This document shows, piece by piece, positions 17,416 through 25,800 of a DNA stretch of 64,000 bases (position 1 is the first letter of the stretch; every line of letters begins with the position of its first letter). The notes below the pieces were generated by a model, which was given only the letters and a program-made list of their open reading frames with translations, ran no database searches and had not been told where the DNA came from. The DNA is from Hyphomicrobiales bacterium. Lineage in GTDB: Bacteria; Pseudomonadota; Alphaproteobacteria; Rhizobiales; Rhizobiaceae. The position numbers and the translations under genes are program-made. The DNA is taken from positions 372,001 to 436,000 of the forward strand of contig UBJR01000007.1 in assembly GCA_900465675.1 (NCBI GenBank), written 5' to 3'.

Positions 17416-20400
17416 ATGCCATCCCAAATCGAAACTTCCAGCCAACCGCACGATCTCAAGACGGTGAATGCCGGCGAAGAGGTCCACGGAGGTTTCCGAA
17501 CGGCGTTGGAAGCAGCCAAATCCAGCCTGGCCGCTGCTGAACTCGCCGCATCCGATAAGAACATCCAGCTTGCCTCCGCAATGGCAGACACGAAGATCGA
17601 AAAGGCTGAGGTTTGCTGCCTCAAGATCGACTGGCATCTTCGTAGGTCTGAGGTTCCAGAGAGTGTTGCCGCCGGTCTCGAATGCCTAAGGGATTTCGGT
17701 CTCGACATACCACTCCACCCAGACCAGGTCGATCTCGAAACGGCCACCATAGGAGTATGGGAGCGGCTTTACGGTCGTCAGGTCGAAGAACTTGTCCATC
17801 TGCCGATGATGGATAATCCGGAAGTGGAGGCTATTGTCGGCGTTCTCTCCGCCATGACGAATTCCGCACAGCTCACGGACGAACGGCTGCTGGGCGTCAC
17901 ACTCAGCCATATGGTTGTGTTGACCCTAGATCACGGAATTACCAAAGAGGCCGTCCTTGCTTTTGGCTTGTTTGGCTTCTTTCTCAGTAACCATTTCGGC
18001 CGCTATCAAGATGGATTGAAATTCTGCGAAACCGCGCGAGAACTCGTCAAGGTCCACGGGTTCTGGGAGCACGAAGTCAAGGCTATAAGTTACATCGAAC
18101 TGGTTGCTGTATGGGCGCGTCCCTTGCGTTCCGTGATCGAGCTGACCAGATCGTGCATTGCGGCAGCGGCGGGCAGCAGGGACATTCCCTATTCCTGCTA
18201 CGCGCGGGTTCGCATGGTGGCCTATCGGTTTGCTCGAGGCGACAGCCTTATCGACGTTGCTGCGGAACTGGAAGACGCCGTCGGATTCGTCGAAAGAGCC
18301 AGCTTTGCCGCTCCTCTGATGGCCCTTCATTCACAGAGGGCGTTTCTCCTCACGATGACGGAGGGACGCGGCCTGAAAGATATGTTCGACCGCGACGGTT
18401 TCGACGCCCGCGCGTTCGAAGCCAAATTTGTCCCTGAACAGACGCCGACTTACATCTGCTTCTACTGGGTTCTCAAGGCGCACGCGTCTTACGTTTACGG
18501 CGATTTCAATGCGGCGGCAGATGCTGTCGAGCGAATATCCGACCTCATTTGGGCTTGCACCGGACATATTCAACTCGCCGGGTATCACTTGATCGCCGCG
18601 CTCGCACTCGCAGCGCGATTCAAGGACGGCACCGAAGACAAGAGAGCCGCGATTGCCGGTCACGTGGACTGGCTTGTCCGTTGGGCAGAAACATGCCCCG
18701 ATACATTCCAGAGCAAGCGCTTGCTCGCTCTCGCCGAATTGGCCCGGATTGACGGAGATTCGACGGTAGCCGAGCGCCTATACGAGCAGGCAATCGATGC
18801 GGCGACAAGGTTCGGCCTACTTGCCGACGAGGCGCTTGCATGTGAAGTCGCCGGGCGGTTCTATCGGGAATTCGGCAGAGAGAAATCAGCTAAAATCCAT
18901 CTGTCCAGAGCGAGGGATTGCTATCGTCGTTGGGGAGCGGCAGCGAAGGTAGCGCAACTCGAGAGGGCATATCCGGACATCGCTGCGGAATCTGGAGAGC
19001 GTGAAGCACAGCTGTCGCCGGTTACCGGCCAAGGCGATCTGTTAGAAACCGTGCTTGATCTTTCGCAGGCAATTGCCTCTGTCATCGGTCACGGACCGCT
19101 CGTTGAGGCGGTCCTCGAGACCGCGTTGGACGCGTCAGGAGCGAACAGGGCGATGCTGATCGAGCTGGAAGGCTCCCAGGCATGGATCACCGGCTCTGGA
19201 TTTCGTAACAGCGGAGAGACCACCTATAGTTCGGAGCGCCGTGCCCCCGAACACGGGGAGGTATCTCAAGCTGCCGTGCTCGCTGTCGCGCGAACCCTTG
19301 AGCCGATCTCGGAAGAAACGGGTGTGAACGCCACGCTCACCGGCGAAGGTACCAAAATGTCGGGTGGGGAAGGGTACTTCATCCCGTTGGTCAAAAAGTC
19401 CCGGCTCATCGCCATTTTGCGTCTCTTCGACTTCACGGATGAAAGGCTGCGAGGGCGGGTTGGCTTGCCGACTCTTCTCGCTATCGCGCCTCACGCTGCG
19501 ATAGCTCTAGACAACGCGAAGCTCTTTGCCGAACTGGAAACGGAGAAGGCCGACCTCGCGGAGCGCGAGCACGAATTTCGGATGGCGAACGACACGATGC
19601 CGTCGATGACCTGGAGCGCCGACGCAAACGGGGCGAACGAGTGGTTCAACAAGGAATGGTACGAATACACTGGCCTCACACCCGAACAGGCCTGCAACGG
19701 CGGTTGGAAGTACGTTTTCCACCCGGATGACAGGGCGGAATCTGCGGCGACATGGCATCGGATTGTAACCAAGCGCGAAGTGAGCGGGCTGGAGGCTCGG
19801 AAGCGACGGCACGACGGGGAGTATCGCTGGTTTATCGTGAGAGCGAAGCCCCATTGCGACGCCACCGGTCGCATCGTCAGGTGTTATGGCGCTGAAAGCG
19901 ACATCGACGATCTCAAGCGGGCGGAAATCCTCTTGGCTGGAGAAAAGCGGTCGTTTGAGATGATGACGACCGATCAGCCGTTGCCGGCAATACTGGATTC
20001 GCTTTGCCAGACGCTCTACGTGCTAACGGACGCGTATTTCGTCACGATCATGCTGCAGGATCAAGAAGGCCGTACGCTGCAGCCCGGTGGAGGATATAAG
20101 CTCCCCGAGGGCTTCAGTGACGCAGTATGCGGAATTCCCGTCGGACCTGAATTCGGCTCTTGCGGAACAGCCGCTTTCAGGCAGGAGCCCGTGTGGATCG
20201 ACAACGTCGACACGGATCACCGATGGGATTGCGCGCGCGACATCGTTGATCGCTTTGGATTCAAGTCCTGCTGGTCCACTCCGATCATGTCCGGTCGTGG
20301 ATCGGTGTTCGGAACGATAGCGGTCTACTCTAACAGGCCCCGGTCGGCCGGCGATCGCGAACGACAGGCGATCGACCGCTTTACTCAGCTCGCGAGCTTT

Positions 20401-21564
20401 GTACTTGAACGCAAGATCGCGGAGGACGCGCTCAAGAAGAGCGAGGCGATGCTGGCGGAAGGACAACGTATCTCGCATACCGGGAGCTGGGCATGGAACG
20501 CCGCGACCGACAAGCTGGAATGGTCTGAAGAACACGGCAACATCTTTGGCTACATGGTCTCGGATGTCGGAGGAACGCTCGAAAGTATGCTCGATAGAAT
20601 GCGTCCGGAGGAGGCCGCATTGGTGAAGGATGCAATGCGGAAGGCGATCGCGAAGAAGACGGACATCCAGTTCGAGTACCAGGCGACACTCCCCAGTGGA
20701 AACACCATCCAGCTCCTCTGCACAGGAAGGGCTTCAATCAGTCAGTCCGGCGAGGTGACGGGCTATGTCGGAACGACGATGGACATCACAGACCGCAAGA
20801 GAGTGGAGTCTGAACTTCTAAGGAGCGCGGCGCATCTGAGGGAAGTGCAGGCGGAGCTTGAGCATGTGGCGCGCGCGACCACCATGGGTGAACTCGCGGC
20901 CTCGATTGCGCATGAGGTGAACCAGCCGCTCACCGGGATAGTTGCCAGCGGTGGGGCAGCGCTGCGGTGGCTCTCCAAGGCTACCCCTGACGTTGTCAGG
21001 GCCAGAGACAGCCTCAAAAATGTCATAGATGATGGGAGGCGTGCGAGCGAGATCGTCACCAGAATTCGGAAAATGTTCAGGAAGGAAATGGCGACAGTCG
21101 AGCCTGTACGGATGGCCGAACTGATTGGCGATGTCATTTCACTGACGCGCGGAGAACTTCAAAAGACCAAAGTCGCGCTCAAGCTCGACATACCAGACGA
21201 TTTTCCGTTCGTCCCGGTCGACCGCGTCCAGCTTCAGCAGGTCTTCGTGAACCTGATCCTCAACGCCATCGAGGCTATGAAGAGCATCACTGATCGCGAT
21301 AGGGCAATCACGATCGATTTCAGGAAAGACCACGAATTGGTGACGGTCGGGGTCAACGATAATGGTCCCGGGGTGCCCGAAGACTTGGCAGACAACATCT
21401 TCCAACCATTCCAGACCTCGAAAATGAACGGCATGGGAATGGGCTTGTCGATATGCCGCACTATCGTCGAGAACCATGGCGGGCAAATGCGCCTAGCTAA
21501 AATCGAGACGCCCGGTTGTCGATTTGAGTTCACGCTGCCGATCCAGGCGGTGACTTCCTTGTGA
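17416..21564 (+). CDS. Multisensor histidine kinase (helical repeats, GAF, PAS, GAF, PAS, HisKA, HATPase), apparently lacking N-terminal kinase/AAA part
   Basis: A 1382-residue sensor kinase. Residues 1-530 are helical repeats typical of the region after the AAA ATPase in rhizobial Ser/Thr-kinase/AAA/GAF/histidine-kinase fusions. A GAF domain (540-690), a PAS (710-840; MTWSADANGANEWFNKEWYE, VFHPDDRAE), a second GAF (850-1000; SLCQTLYVLTDAYFVTIML) and a second PAS (1010-1120) follow. The transmitter has the phospho-His near 1166 in SIAHEVNQPLTGI, the N box VNLILNAIEAM, and the G boxes DNGPGVPEDL and GMGMGLSICRTI. No Walker motif or Ser/Thr kinase is present, and it starts in the middle of the usual architecture. 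The start has a weak ribosome site. No response regulator is adjacent. Confidence 0.88.
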   Translation: MPSQIETSSQPHDLKTVNAGEEVHGGFRTALEAAKSSLAAAELAASDKNIQLASAMADTKIEKAEVCCLKIDWHLRRSEVPESVAAGLECLRDFGLDIPLHPDQVDLETATIGVWERLYGRQVEELVHLPMMDNPEVEAIVGVLSAMTNSAQLTDERLLGVTLSHMVVLTLDHGITKEAVLAFGLFGFFLSNHFGRYQDGLKFCETARELVKVHGFWEHEVKAISYIELVAVWARPLRSVIELTRSCIAAAAGSRDIPYSCYARVRMVAYRFARGDSLIDVAAELEDAVGFVERASFAAPLMALHSQRAFLLTMTEGRGLKDMFDRDGFDARAFEAKFVPEQTPTYICFYWVLKAHASYVYGDFNAAADAVERISDLIWACTGHIQLAGYHLIAALALAARFKDGTEDKRAAIAGHVDWLVRWAETCPDTFQSKRLLALAELARIDGDSTVAERLYEQAIDAATRFGLLADEALACEVAGRFYREFGREKSAKIHLSRARDCYRRWGAAAKVAQLERAYPDIAAESGEREAQLSPVTGQGDLLETVLDLSQAIASVIGHGPLVEAVLETALDASGANRAMLIELEGSQAWITGSGFRNSGETTYSSERRAPEHGEVSQAAVLAVARTLEPISEETGVNATLTGEGTKMSGGEGYFIPLVKKSRLIAILRLFDFTDERLRGRVGLPTLLAIAPHAAIALDNAKLFAELETEKADLAEREHEFRMANDTMPSMTWSADANGANEWFNKEWYEYTGLTPEQACNGGWKYVFHPDDRAESAATWHRIVTKREVSGLEARKRRHDGEYRWFIVRAKPHCDATGRIVRCYGAESDIDDLKRAEILLAGEKRSFEMMTTDQPLPAILDSLCQTLYVLTDAYFVTIMLQDQEGRTLQPGGGYKLPEGFSDAVCGIPVGPEFGSCGTAAFRQEPVWIDNVDTDHRWDCARDIVDRFGFKSCWSTPIMSGRGSVFGTIAVYSNRPRSAGDRERQAIDRFTQLASFVLERKIAEDALKKSEAMLAEGQRISHTGSWAWNAATDKLEWSEEHGNIFGYMVSDVGGTLESMLDRMRPEEAALVKDAMRKAIAKKTDIQFEYQATLPSGNTIQLLCTGRASISQSGEVTGYVGTTMDITDRKRVESELLRSAAHLREVQAELEHVARATTMGELAASIAHEVNQPLTGIVASGGAALRWLSKATPDVVRARDSLKNVIDDGRRASEIVTRIRKMFRKEMATVEPVRMAELIGDVISLTRGELQKTKVALKLDIPDDFPFVPVDRVQLQQVFVNLILNAIEAMKSITDRDRAITIDFRKDHELVTVGVNDNGPGVPEDLADNIFQPFQTSKMNGMGMGLSICRTIVENHGGQMRLAKIETPGCRFEFTLPIQAVTSL

Positions 21565-21620
21565 CGCTTCCCTAGAAGCCTACCAAGGCAACCAATCAAG
21601 GCATCGATTTAGTGCTGCCG

Positions 21621-21977
21621 CTAGACATACCCTTCGTGCTTGCCGAAAGGCACGTCGTCGCTAAGGTTTCCTTGTCCGATTCGGTCGCTTTCACCCGACA
21701 GCAGGCTGGAGGCGCGATCTGGTTCTTCGGCCGAGATAAGGTCCGGTGACGGTTGGTGACGATGTTCTGCGGCTTCTCCCGACGACTCTCGATCATCGCC
21801 CACGCGTTCCTCACGCGCCTTCTCTAAGCCTCTATCTATCGTCGACTGCCTTTCGGCCACCCATGCTACGTCGGGCTCCGCCAGCGAAAAACTGCTGTCC
21901 ACTCGCGTTTGATGAGACGCGGCCGTGGAGGATACCGGCGCTAATCGTGCAACCATGTGAGACGCCTCGTTTGCCAT
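21621..21977 (-). CDS. Small hydrophilic hypothetical protein
   Basis: A 118-residue frame read from ATG 21977, rich in Glu, Asp, Arg and Ser, with a helical centre (DVAWVAERQSTIDRGLEK). No motif or membrane segment is visible, and the ribosome site is poor. It lies in a disturbed stretch with a pseudogene. It could be a real disordered protein or chance; I lean only weakly towards real. Confidence 0.35.
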   Translation of the reverse strand: MANEASHMVARLAPVSSTAASHQTRVDSSFSLAEPDVAWVAERQSTIDRGLEKAREERVGDDRESSGEAAEHRHQPSPDLISAEEPDRASSLLSGESDRIGQGNLSDDVPFGKHEGYV

Positions 21978-22250
21978 ATCTAACATCTTAAATAGGGTGC
22001 GATACGCGATACCGGAAGCATACAATCGTTTTATTGGCGAACGCGTTGGCTGTCGATAACTAGGGCCGCACAGTCAAATGCTTTGGAGGCATTCCATGCC
22101 TGAGGTCAACATGTCGGTGCCGGTGACAGCTGGTTATCGCAATCGTAACGCGAACTCCCACTACCTCCCACGGCGCGAATGTACATCTGATGTCGAGTTC
22201 CATCCGGCGATTGTGACATCGGAAATGGGACCGGGTGCACCAAGGATGGT

Positions 22251-22426
22251 GTAGCGCCTGTTCTAGCTGATCTGTCGATAATCGAGGCCGCAAATGATCC
22301 GCTTTTGCGATGCTCAACCGGGCGGACGGTGTCAACGAGAGATCCTTCGCCCAATTGCTCGAAAGTGCGCCCGGAGTATTAAGGGCAACCCCGGCCAGAC
22401 TCGAAGCCGCCCATACTCTCCACTGA
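22251..22426 (+). pseudogene. Frameshifted copy of the 70-aa hypothetical family (see 7741-7953)
   Basis: The plus strand reads LADLSIIEAANDPLL in one frame and, one base out of register from 22310, MLNRADGVNERSFAQLLE to a TGA at 22424-22426. Laid end to end these match the intact protein DLTMQEAIADDLIEMVNAADGVDRR..., so one base has been lost near 22309. There is no usable start codon upstream. It is a decayed duplicate about 14 kb from its relative. Confidence 0.6.
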
Positions 22427-22454
22427 TATGCGCGCGGACCAAACTTCAGCAACG

Positions 22455-22676
22455 CTAAGGGCGCGACGGCGACGGAATGTCTAGGGGCCTGTATACAGGC
22501 GTCTCGGCCACTTGGACGTAAACCCTTGTTGCACGGGCTGGAGGTGCTAATAGGGATGATCCCAAAGCAAGGTAAACAACGATTGCAGCTATCGTGCCGC
22601 CGATCACCAGCAGCGGAAACCCAGTAGAGTAGTTGTTGTTGTGGTTGTCGTATATTCTTGATTTGTAACTCGACAT
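22455..22676 (-). CDS. Small single-pass membrane protein
   Basis: A 73-residue protein. A polar N-terminus with DNHNNNYSTG precedes one strong hydrophobic segment (FPLLVIGGTIAAIVVYLALG) and a short Pro-rich tail (YVQVAETPVYRPL). ATG 22676 has GGAG about six bases upstream, which selects it over the longer frame to 22838. Probably in the inner membrane with the tail in the periplasm. Family not recognised; function unknown. Confidence 0.6.
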   Translation of the reverse strand: MSSYKSRIYDNHNNNYSTGFPLLVIGGTIAAIVVYLALGSSLLAPPARATRVYVQVAETPVYRPLDIPSPSRP

Positions 22677-22917
22677 AATTCGCTCCATCGGTTGTGTCGG
22701 AAAGGATGGGTGCGAATGGAGAGCAGTTATTGTATAATTATATTGTTGTCCTCTTGGGGTTTCGGGAAGTTTCCTCGGATTGATCCCGCGGTATGTTGAA
22801 GGGCTGATGCTGTGACCGTTCGCGAGATAGCCAATCACGACTAAGGCGCGTATCAGAGTTCGGCGCTTGGGGCTTTGAACTGGCGGCTTACAACTGCTGA
22901 CTGATTATGCACAGGCT

Positions 22918-23142
22918 TCAAAAGCCTAAGTCCAAGCCTAGAACCTTGCTGACGAAAAAGGCGAGGAGACCAACACCAAAAAGGGCTAGCAGAAATATTC
23001 CAGCCATTATGCCGCCGGCACGGAGCGCTGCGCCTTTCTCCGCCTTCTGGATTTGGTCGTAATGCCACTTGATGGCGAAGTACATGCCCACTCCCAGCAC
23101 TAGAAACTTAAACGTGAAAAAGACTGTTGGAAACCAATCCAT
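22918..23142 (-). CDS. Small two-pass membrane protein
   Basis: A 74-residue protein with two membrane helices (FFTFKFLVLGVGMYFAI and GIMAGIFLLALFGVGLLAFF) joined by a charged loop (KWHYDQIQKAEKGAALR). ATG 23142 (protein starts MDWFPTVFF) is preceded by GAGG at nine bases; two in-frame ATGs slightly upstream are possible. Similar small proteins are common in rhizobial plasmids, but I cannot name the family. Confidence 0.65.
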   Translation of the reverse strand: MDWFPTVFFTFKFLVLGVGMYFAIKWHYDQIQKAEKGAALRAGGIMAGIFLLALFGVGLLAFFVSKVLGLDLGF

Positions 23143-23448
23143 ATTTAGCGTCCTCATTCGCGCCCACACACGCTTTGCGATGGCAGTTTGCCGAGCGATT
23201 GGCTACCGCTGCCAACCTGAATGTGGTCGAAAAGGAGGCTCAGGGCTTGTACCATTGCGTTCCGGCACAACGGCAATTCCCAGCATGGAACTTGCGCTTC
23301 TACCGGCGATTATGCGCCAACGAAGTGACGCCGTGGGCGTGTCGCTGTGTCGTCCACCCTAAATCGGCACTCGAACGCGCGAACCTGAAGTCTTCGCAAA
23401 GTGAGCGCTAATTCAGGCTGATCTCCGTCTCCATTTCTGACCTCTCTC
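23143..23448. other. Intergenic, one doubtful small ORF
   Basis: An AAGGAGG sequence precedes a TTG-initiated frame of about 54 codons (ending at 23411) that is Cys- and Arg-rich and matches nothing I know. I do not annotate it as a gene. Nothing else is seen. Confidence 0.3.
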
Positions 23449-23577
23449 TCAATAATATGGACCAGCGCTCAGATACTTCGCGATCGTGTTGCGTGACAGC
23501 CCGGTGCGCCGCCTGATCTCGCGCATCGACTGCTTCTCGTGCAACGCCATTCGTCGGATGATGTTTAAAAGTCCCAT
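23449..23577 (-). mobile_element. IS21-family transposase (IstA) N-terminal remnant
   Basis: A 42-residue minus-strand frame reads MGLLNIIRRMALHEKQS, then IREIRRRTGLSRNTIAKYL-like residues (MREIRRRTGLSRNTIAKYLS), then stops. This is the helix-turn-helix N-terminus of IS21-type IstA proteins, which normally run to 400-500 residues. The DDE domain and IstB are absent, and I see no terminal inverted repeats. It is a scar of an old insertion. Confidence 0.7.
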
Positions 23578-23783
23578 GCGGATACTCCGTTGCCCCCGCC
23601 GCTCGCCGCATTGGGGAAAGGTTCACATGGCTCAATTCTCAATGGAAATTATGCGCCTAACCGGCGCAGTTCTGCGTGGAAACCAACACCCAAAGGCTGC
23701 ACGATCATTTTGATCGCCGGTTCGAGGCTTCCCGCTTTTGGCGGCGCTATGCTGAAAGCTCCGATATGCTCCAATTGTCCCTG

Positions 23784-23966
23784 TCAGGGTGTCGGCTTGG
23801 TAAAATCTAACCACGCCTCAAAGCCGCCAGTGGCGGCTTGAATGATGCCGACTGCCATCAGAACGATCGTTAGATAGAAGATTCGGCGCTGGACTTTGAA
23901 ATTGTCCGTGTGTCGCCGTTCCTCTTTCTCGTAGTCGGCAATGGTGTTGAGGGCTTTCGCCCGCAT
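23784..23966 (-). CDS. Short membrane-segment ORF, probably the displaced C-terminus of the upstream gene
   Basis: A 60-residue frame with a charged helix (NTIADYEKEERRHTDNFK) and one membrane segment (IFYLTIVLMAVGIIQAA). There is no ribosome site before its ATG. It overlaps the tail of the gene at 23870-24475 in another frame and reads as that gene's natural C-terminus. One base lost near 23980 would explain this. Otherwise it is a small separate membrane protein. Confidence 0.4.
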   Translation of the reverse strand: MRAKALNTIADYEKEERRHTDNFKVQRRIFYLTIVLMAVGIIQAATGGFEAWLDFTKPTP

Positions 23967-24475
23967 GGTAAAGCCAAACTCGGCGCTCGCCAGTCCTTAT
24001 CCTTGATCGTCTCCGCGAGGATGAATTTGAGAACCTTCATCCGATCATGCCGCGGCAAGGGCCGCAGGTTGAAGACCAATTGCATGACCCTATCGGCCAT
24101 TACCCGCAGGAAGGGATAAGAGGTGATGTGTTTCCACACGAACGACAGAATGCCGTCGCTGTTGAAAACCCACCCTTTGTAAAAGTGCTGGACGTGCAAC
24201 CGATAGTCATCGAATGCGGCGTAGGGGACAGAGCATTCGACGGCAAATTTCTTTTCCGCTTTCGACCACCATTTGCCCGTCAGTCCATTCGGCAACATCT
24301 CATTCGCCATGAAAGGCAATTCGTCGTCTTCGCCACGAAAATAGACGACGTAGATGTTGGTTTTTTGGCCCTCTTCTCCCGATGTCGGGATCGAAGTCGG
24401 GACGGCAATCCGCATGGAAATGTCGATCACTCTCCACATGAAATAGCGTCTGACTGCCATTGCAATTTGCTTCAT
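23870..24475 (-). CDS. Hypothetical protein, likely frameshifted near its C-terminus
   Basis: 201 residues from ATG 24475 (G-rich ribosome site upstream). The body looks like genuine protein (TNIYVVYFRGEDDELPFMAN, FAVECSVPYAAFDDYRL, VLKFILAETIKDKDW). After DKDWRA the frame turns into low-complexity CGRKPSTPLPTTRKRNG, while the overlapping frame continues plausibly with EFGFTMRAKALN and a membrane helix. I infer a frameshift around 23980. Family not recognised. It lies downstream of two minus-strand hypothetical genes. Confidence 0.5.
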   Translation of the reverse strand: MKQIAMAVRRYFMWRVIDISMRIAVPTSIPTSGEEGQKTNIYVVYFRGEDDELPFMANEMLPNGLTGKWWSKAEKKFAVECSVPYAAFDDYRLHVQHFYKGWVFNSDGILSFVWKHITSYPFLRVMADRVMQLVFNLRPLPRHDRMKVLKFILAETIKDKDWRAPSLALPCGRKPSTPLPTTRKRNGDTRTISKSSAESSI

Positions 24476-24616
24476 ATCCCCCCCGCCGTCACCCACGTGC
24501 CGAACACGTATAGCAGGGCAATGATAGCGTTTGCACGTAGTGGTTTTAGGCCTTGTAGGGGCCGATTTGCGCTTTCGCGAGGGAATAGATGGGCGGGCGA
24601 TCGATGAGTCAGAAAA

Positions 24617-24838
24617 TCACCGTTCCAGATCGGCAATTAAGCCTTCGATTTGCGGTCGAATATCATGATCCACGGAATCGGCCAGCATTGCGTTTGTCAG
24701 GTAATTCAGCACGTCGGGACGACGTTCAGCGGGAATGTCCGAGAGGGACTTGCTCGCCAGATCGCGGTTGAGGTTCGCGGCGTCTTCGACGGTAAACGCC
24801 TCGTCGTCACCAACAGCGAGGAAATCCAGCAACTTCAT
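24617..24838 (-). CDS. Small acidic hypothetical protein
   Basis: A 73-residue acidic helical protein (FLAVGDDEAFTVEDAANLN, IPAERRPDVLNYLTNAML). ATG 24838 lies four bases after the stop of the upstream gene at 24843, and its ribosome site GAGGAT lies within that gene's last codons, so the two are translationally linked. No motif is seen. It may be a partner or antitoxin-like accessory of the upstream protein, but that is a guess. Confidence 0.6.
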   Translation of the reverse strand: MKLLDFLAVGDDEAFTVEDAANLNRDLASKSLSDIPAERRPDVLNYLTNAMLADSVDHDIRPQIEGLIADLER

Positions 24839-24842
24839 TGCA

Positions 24843-25727
24843 CTAATCCTCGTAACCGTTGGTATAGCTATCGACCACCTTGCCGTCCTGGATCAGTTCG
24901 AGCGTCACCCTTGTTCGATCAGGACCGATTGAAAAGGTTTTCGAGGTGTCGCGGCATGTGTGTTTCACTCGCACATTGAAAGTGCCGAATGACCCCACAA
25001 ATTCCTCATCGATGTAGAGGCCGGTCTTTTCGTCGCCTTGCACGACTAGGCCAGCCGCGTTGATCGCAGCTTTCCAAGCGCTATCGCTCTTTGCCTCCGC
25101 TGACGTGTCTATTGCGGACTTGATCGATGTAATGGCCTCAAGCAGTTTCATGTCGCCTCCCGCGAATTTCTGTGTCCGCACACGTAGGGACACGGCGGCA
25201 CTTTTCCTAGTCCACCCAGGCCATAAATCTACAATCGGGAGGCGTTTGAAGTTCACCTCACCCGCGAAGGCGGATCGGCGGATTTCAGCCGCCCGCGACT
25301 GGACCAAATCGATTGCCTCGCCGATCGACAGCCTTATTCCGTTGAATTTGGATTCAAGAGGTAGATTTGCGTCACCGCCAGGCGCACGGAGCTCGCAAAG
25401 CTGGATGCCAATTTTTTGCATACGGCGAAGGTTGTGCAGTTGCTTGGCTCGCGACCATTCTGTGTGCAATGCCAAGTGCAATGCCTCTACGGCCTCCTTG
25501 ATCGTCCCAAAGGCTACCGCGTCGACGAAGCGCGTCCCGATCTTCCGCCGAGCATTCAAGCCACTCTCCCTCTCGATACGTCCCGGGCTTTTCGTATACC
25601 TGATCACCAAACCCGCAGAAATCCTTCTGAAGCCGCCGGTATAACCTTCGGTTATTGCCGGTGGTGTCATTGGCTTTGGAGTTTCAGGTACGCGCGGCAA
25701 TTCGTTGGGGAGCGGGCGAGGGGGCAC
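24843..25727 (-). CDS. Hypothetical protein (294 aa, or 102 aa from an internal start)
   Basis: The frame is open for 294 codons. An internal ATG at 25151 has GGAGG four bases upstream and would give a 102-residue protein beginning MKLLEAITSIKSAIDTS and ending in a beta-rich part (GLYIDEEFVGSFGTFNVRV, RVTLELIQDGKVVDSYTNGY). The upstream 190 codons also look like protein in places (AVAFGTIKEAVEALHLALHT, FNGIRLSIGEAIDLVQSRAA), so the long form is possible. Family not recognised. First gene of a minus-strand set with 24617 and 23870. Confidence 0.5.
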   Translation of the reverse strand: MPPRPLPNELPRVPETPKPMTPPAITEGYTGGFRRISAGLVIRYTKSPGRIERESGLNARRKIGTRFVDAVAFGTIKEAVEALHLALHTEWSRAKQLHNLRRMQKIGIQLCELRAPGGDANLPLESKFNGIRLSIGEAIDLVQSRAAEIRRSAFAGEVNFKRLPIVDLWPGWTRKSAAVSLRVRTQKFAGGDMKLLEAITSIKSAIDTSAEAKSDSAWKAAINAAGLVVQGDEKTGLYIDEEFVGSFGTFNVRVKHTCRDTSKTFSIGPDRTRVTLELIQDGKVVDSYTNGYED

Positions 25728-25800
25728 TTCTTCGCCTCATGGTTGATAGGTTGGGTAGCTGGCCTATGTCACCTGCATCCGGAGTGAGGAGAGAACTGTT

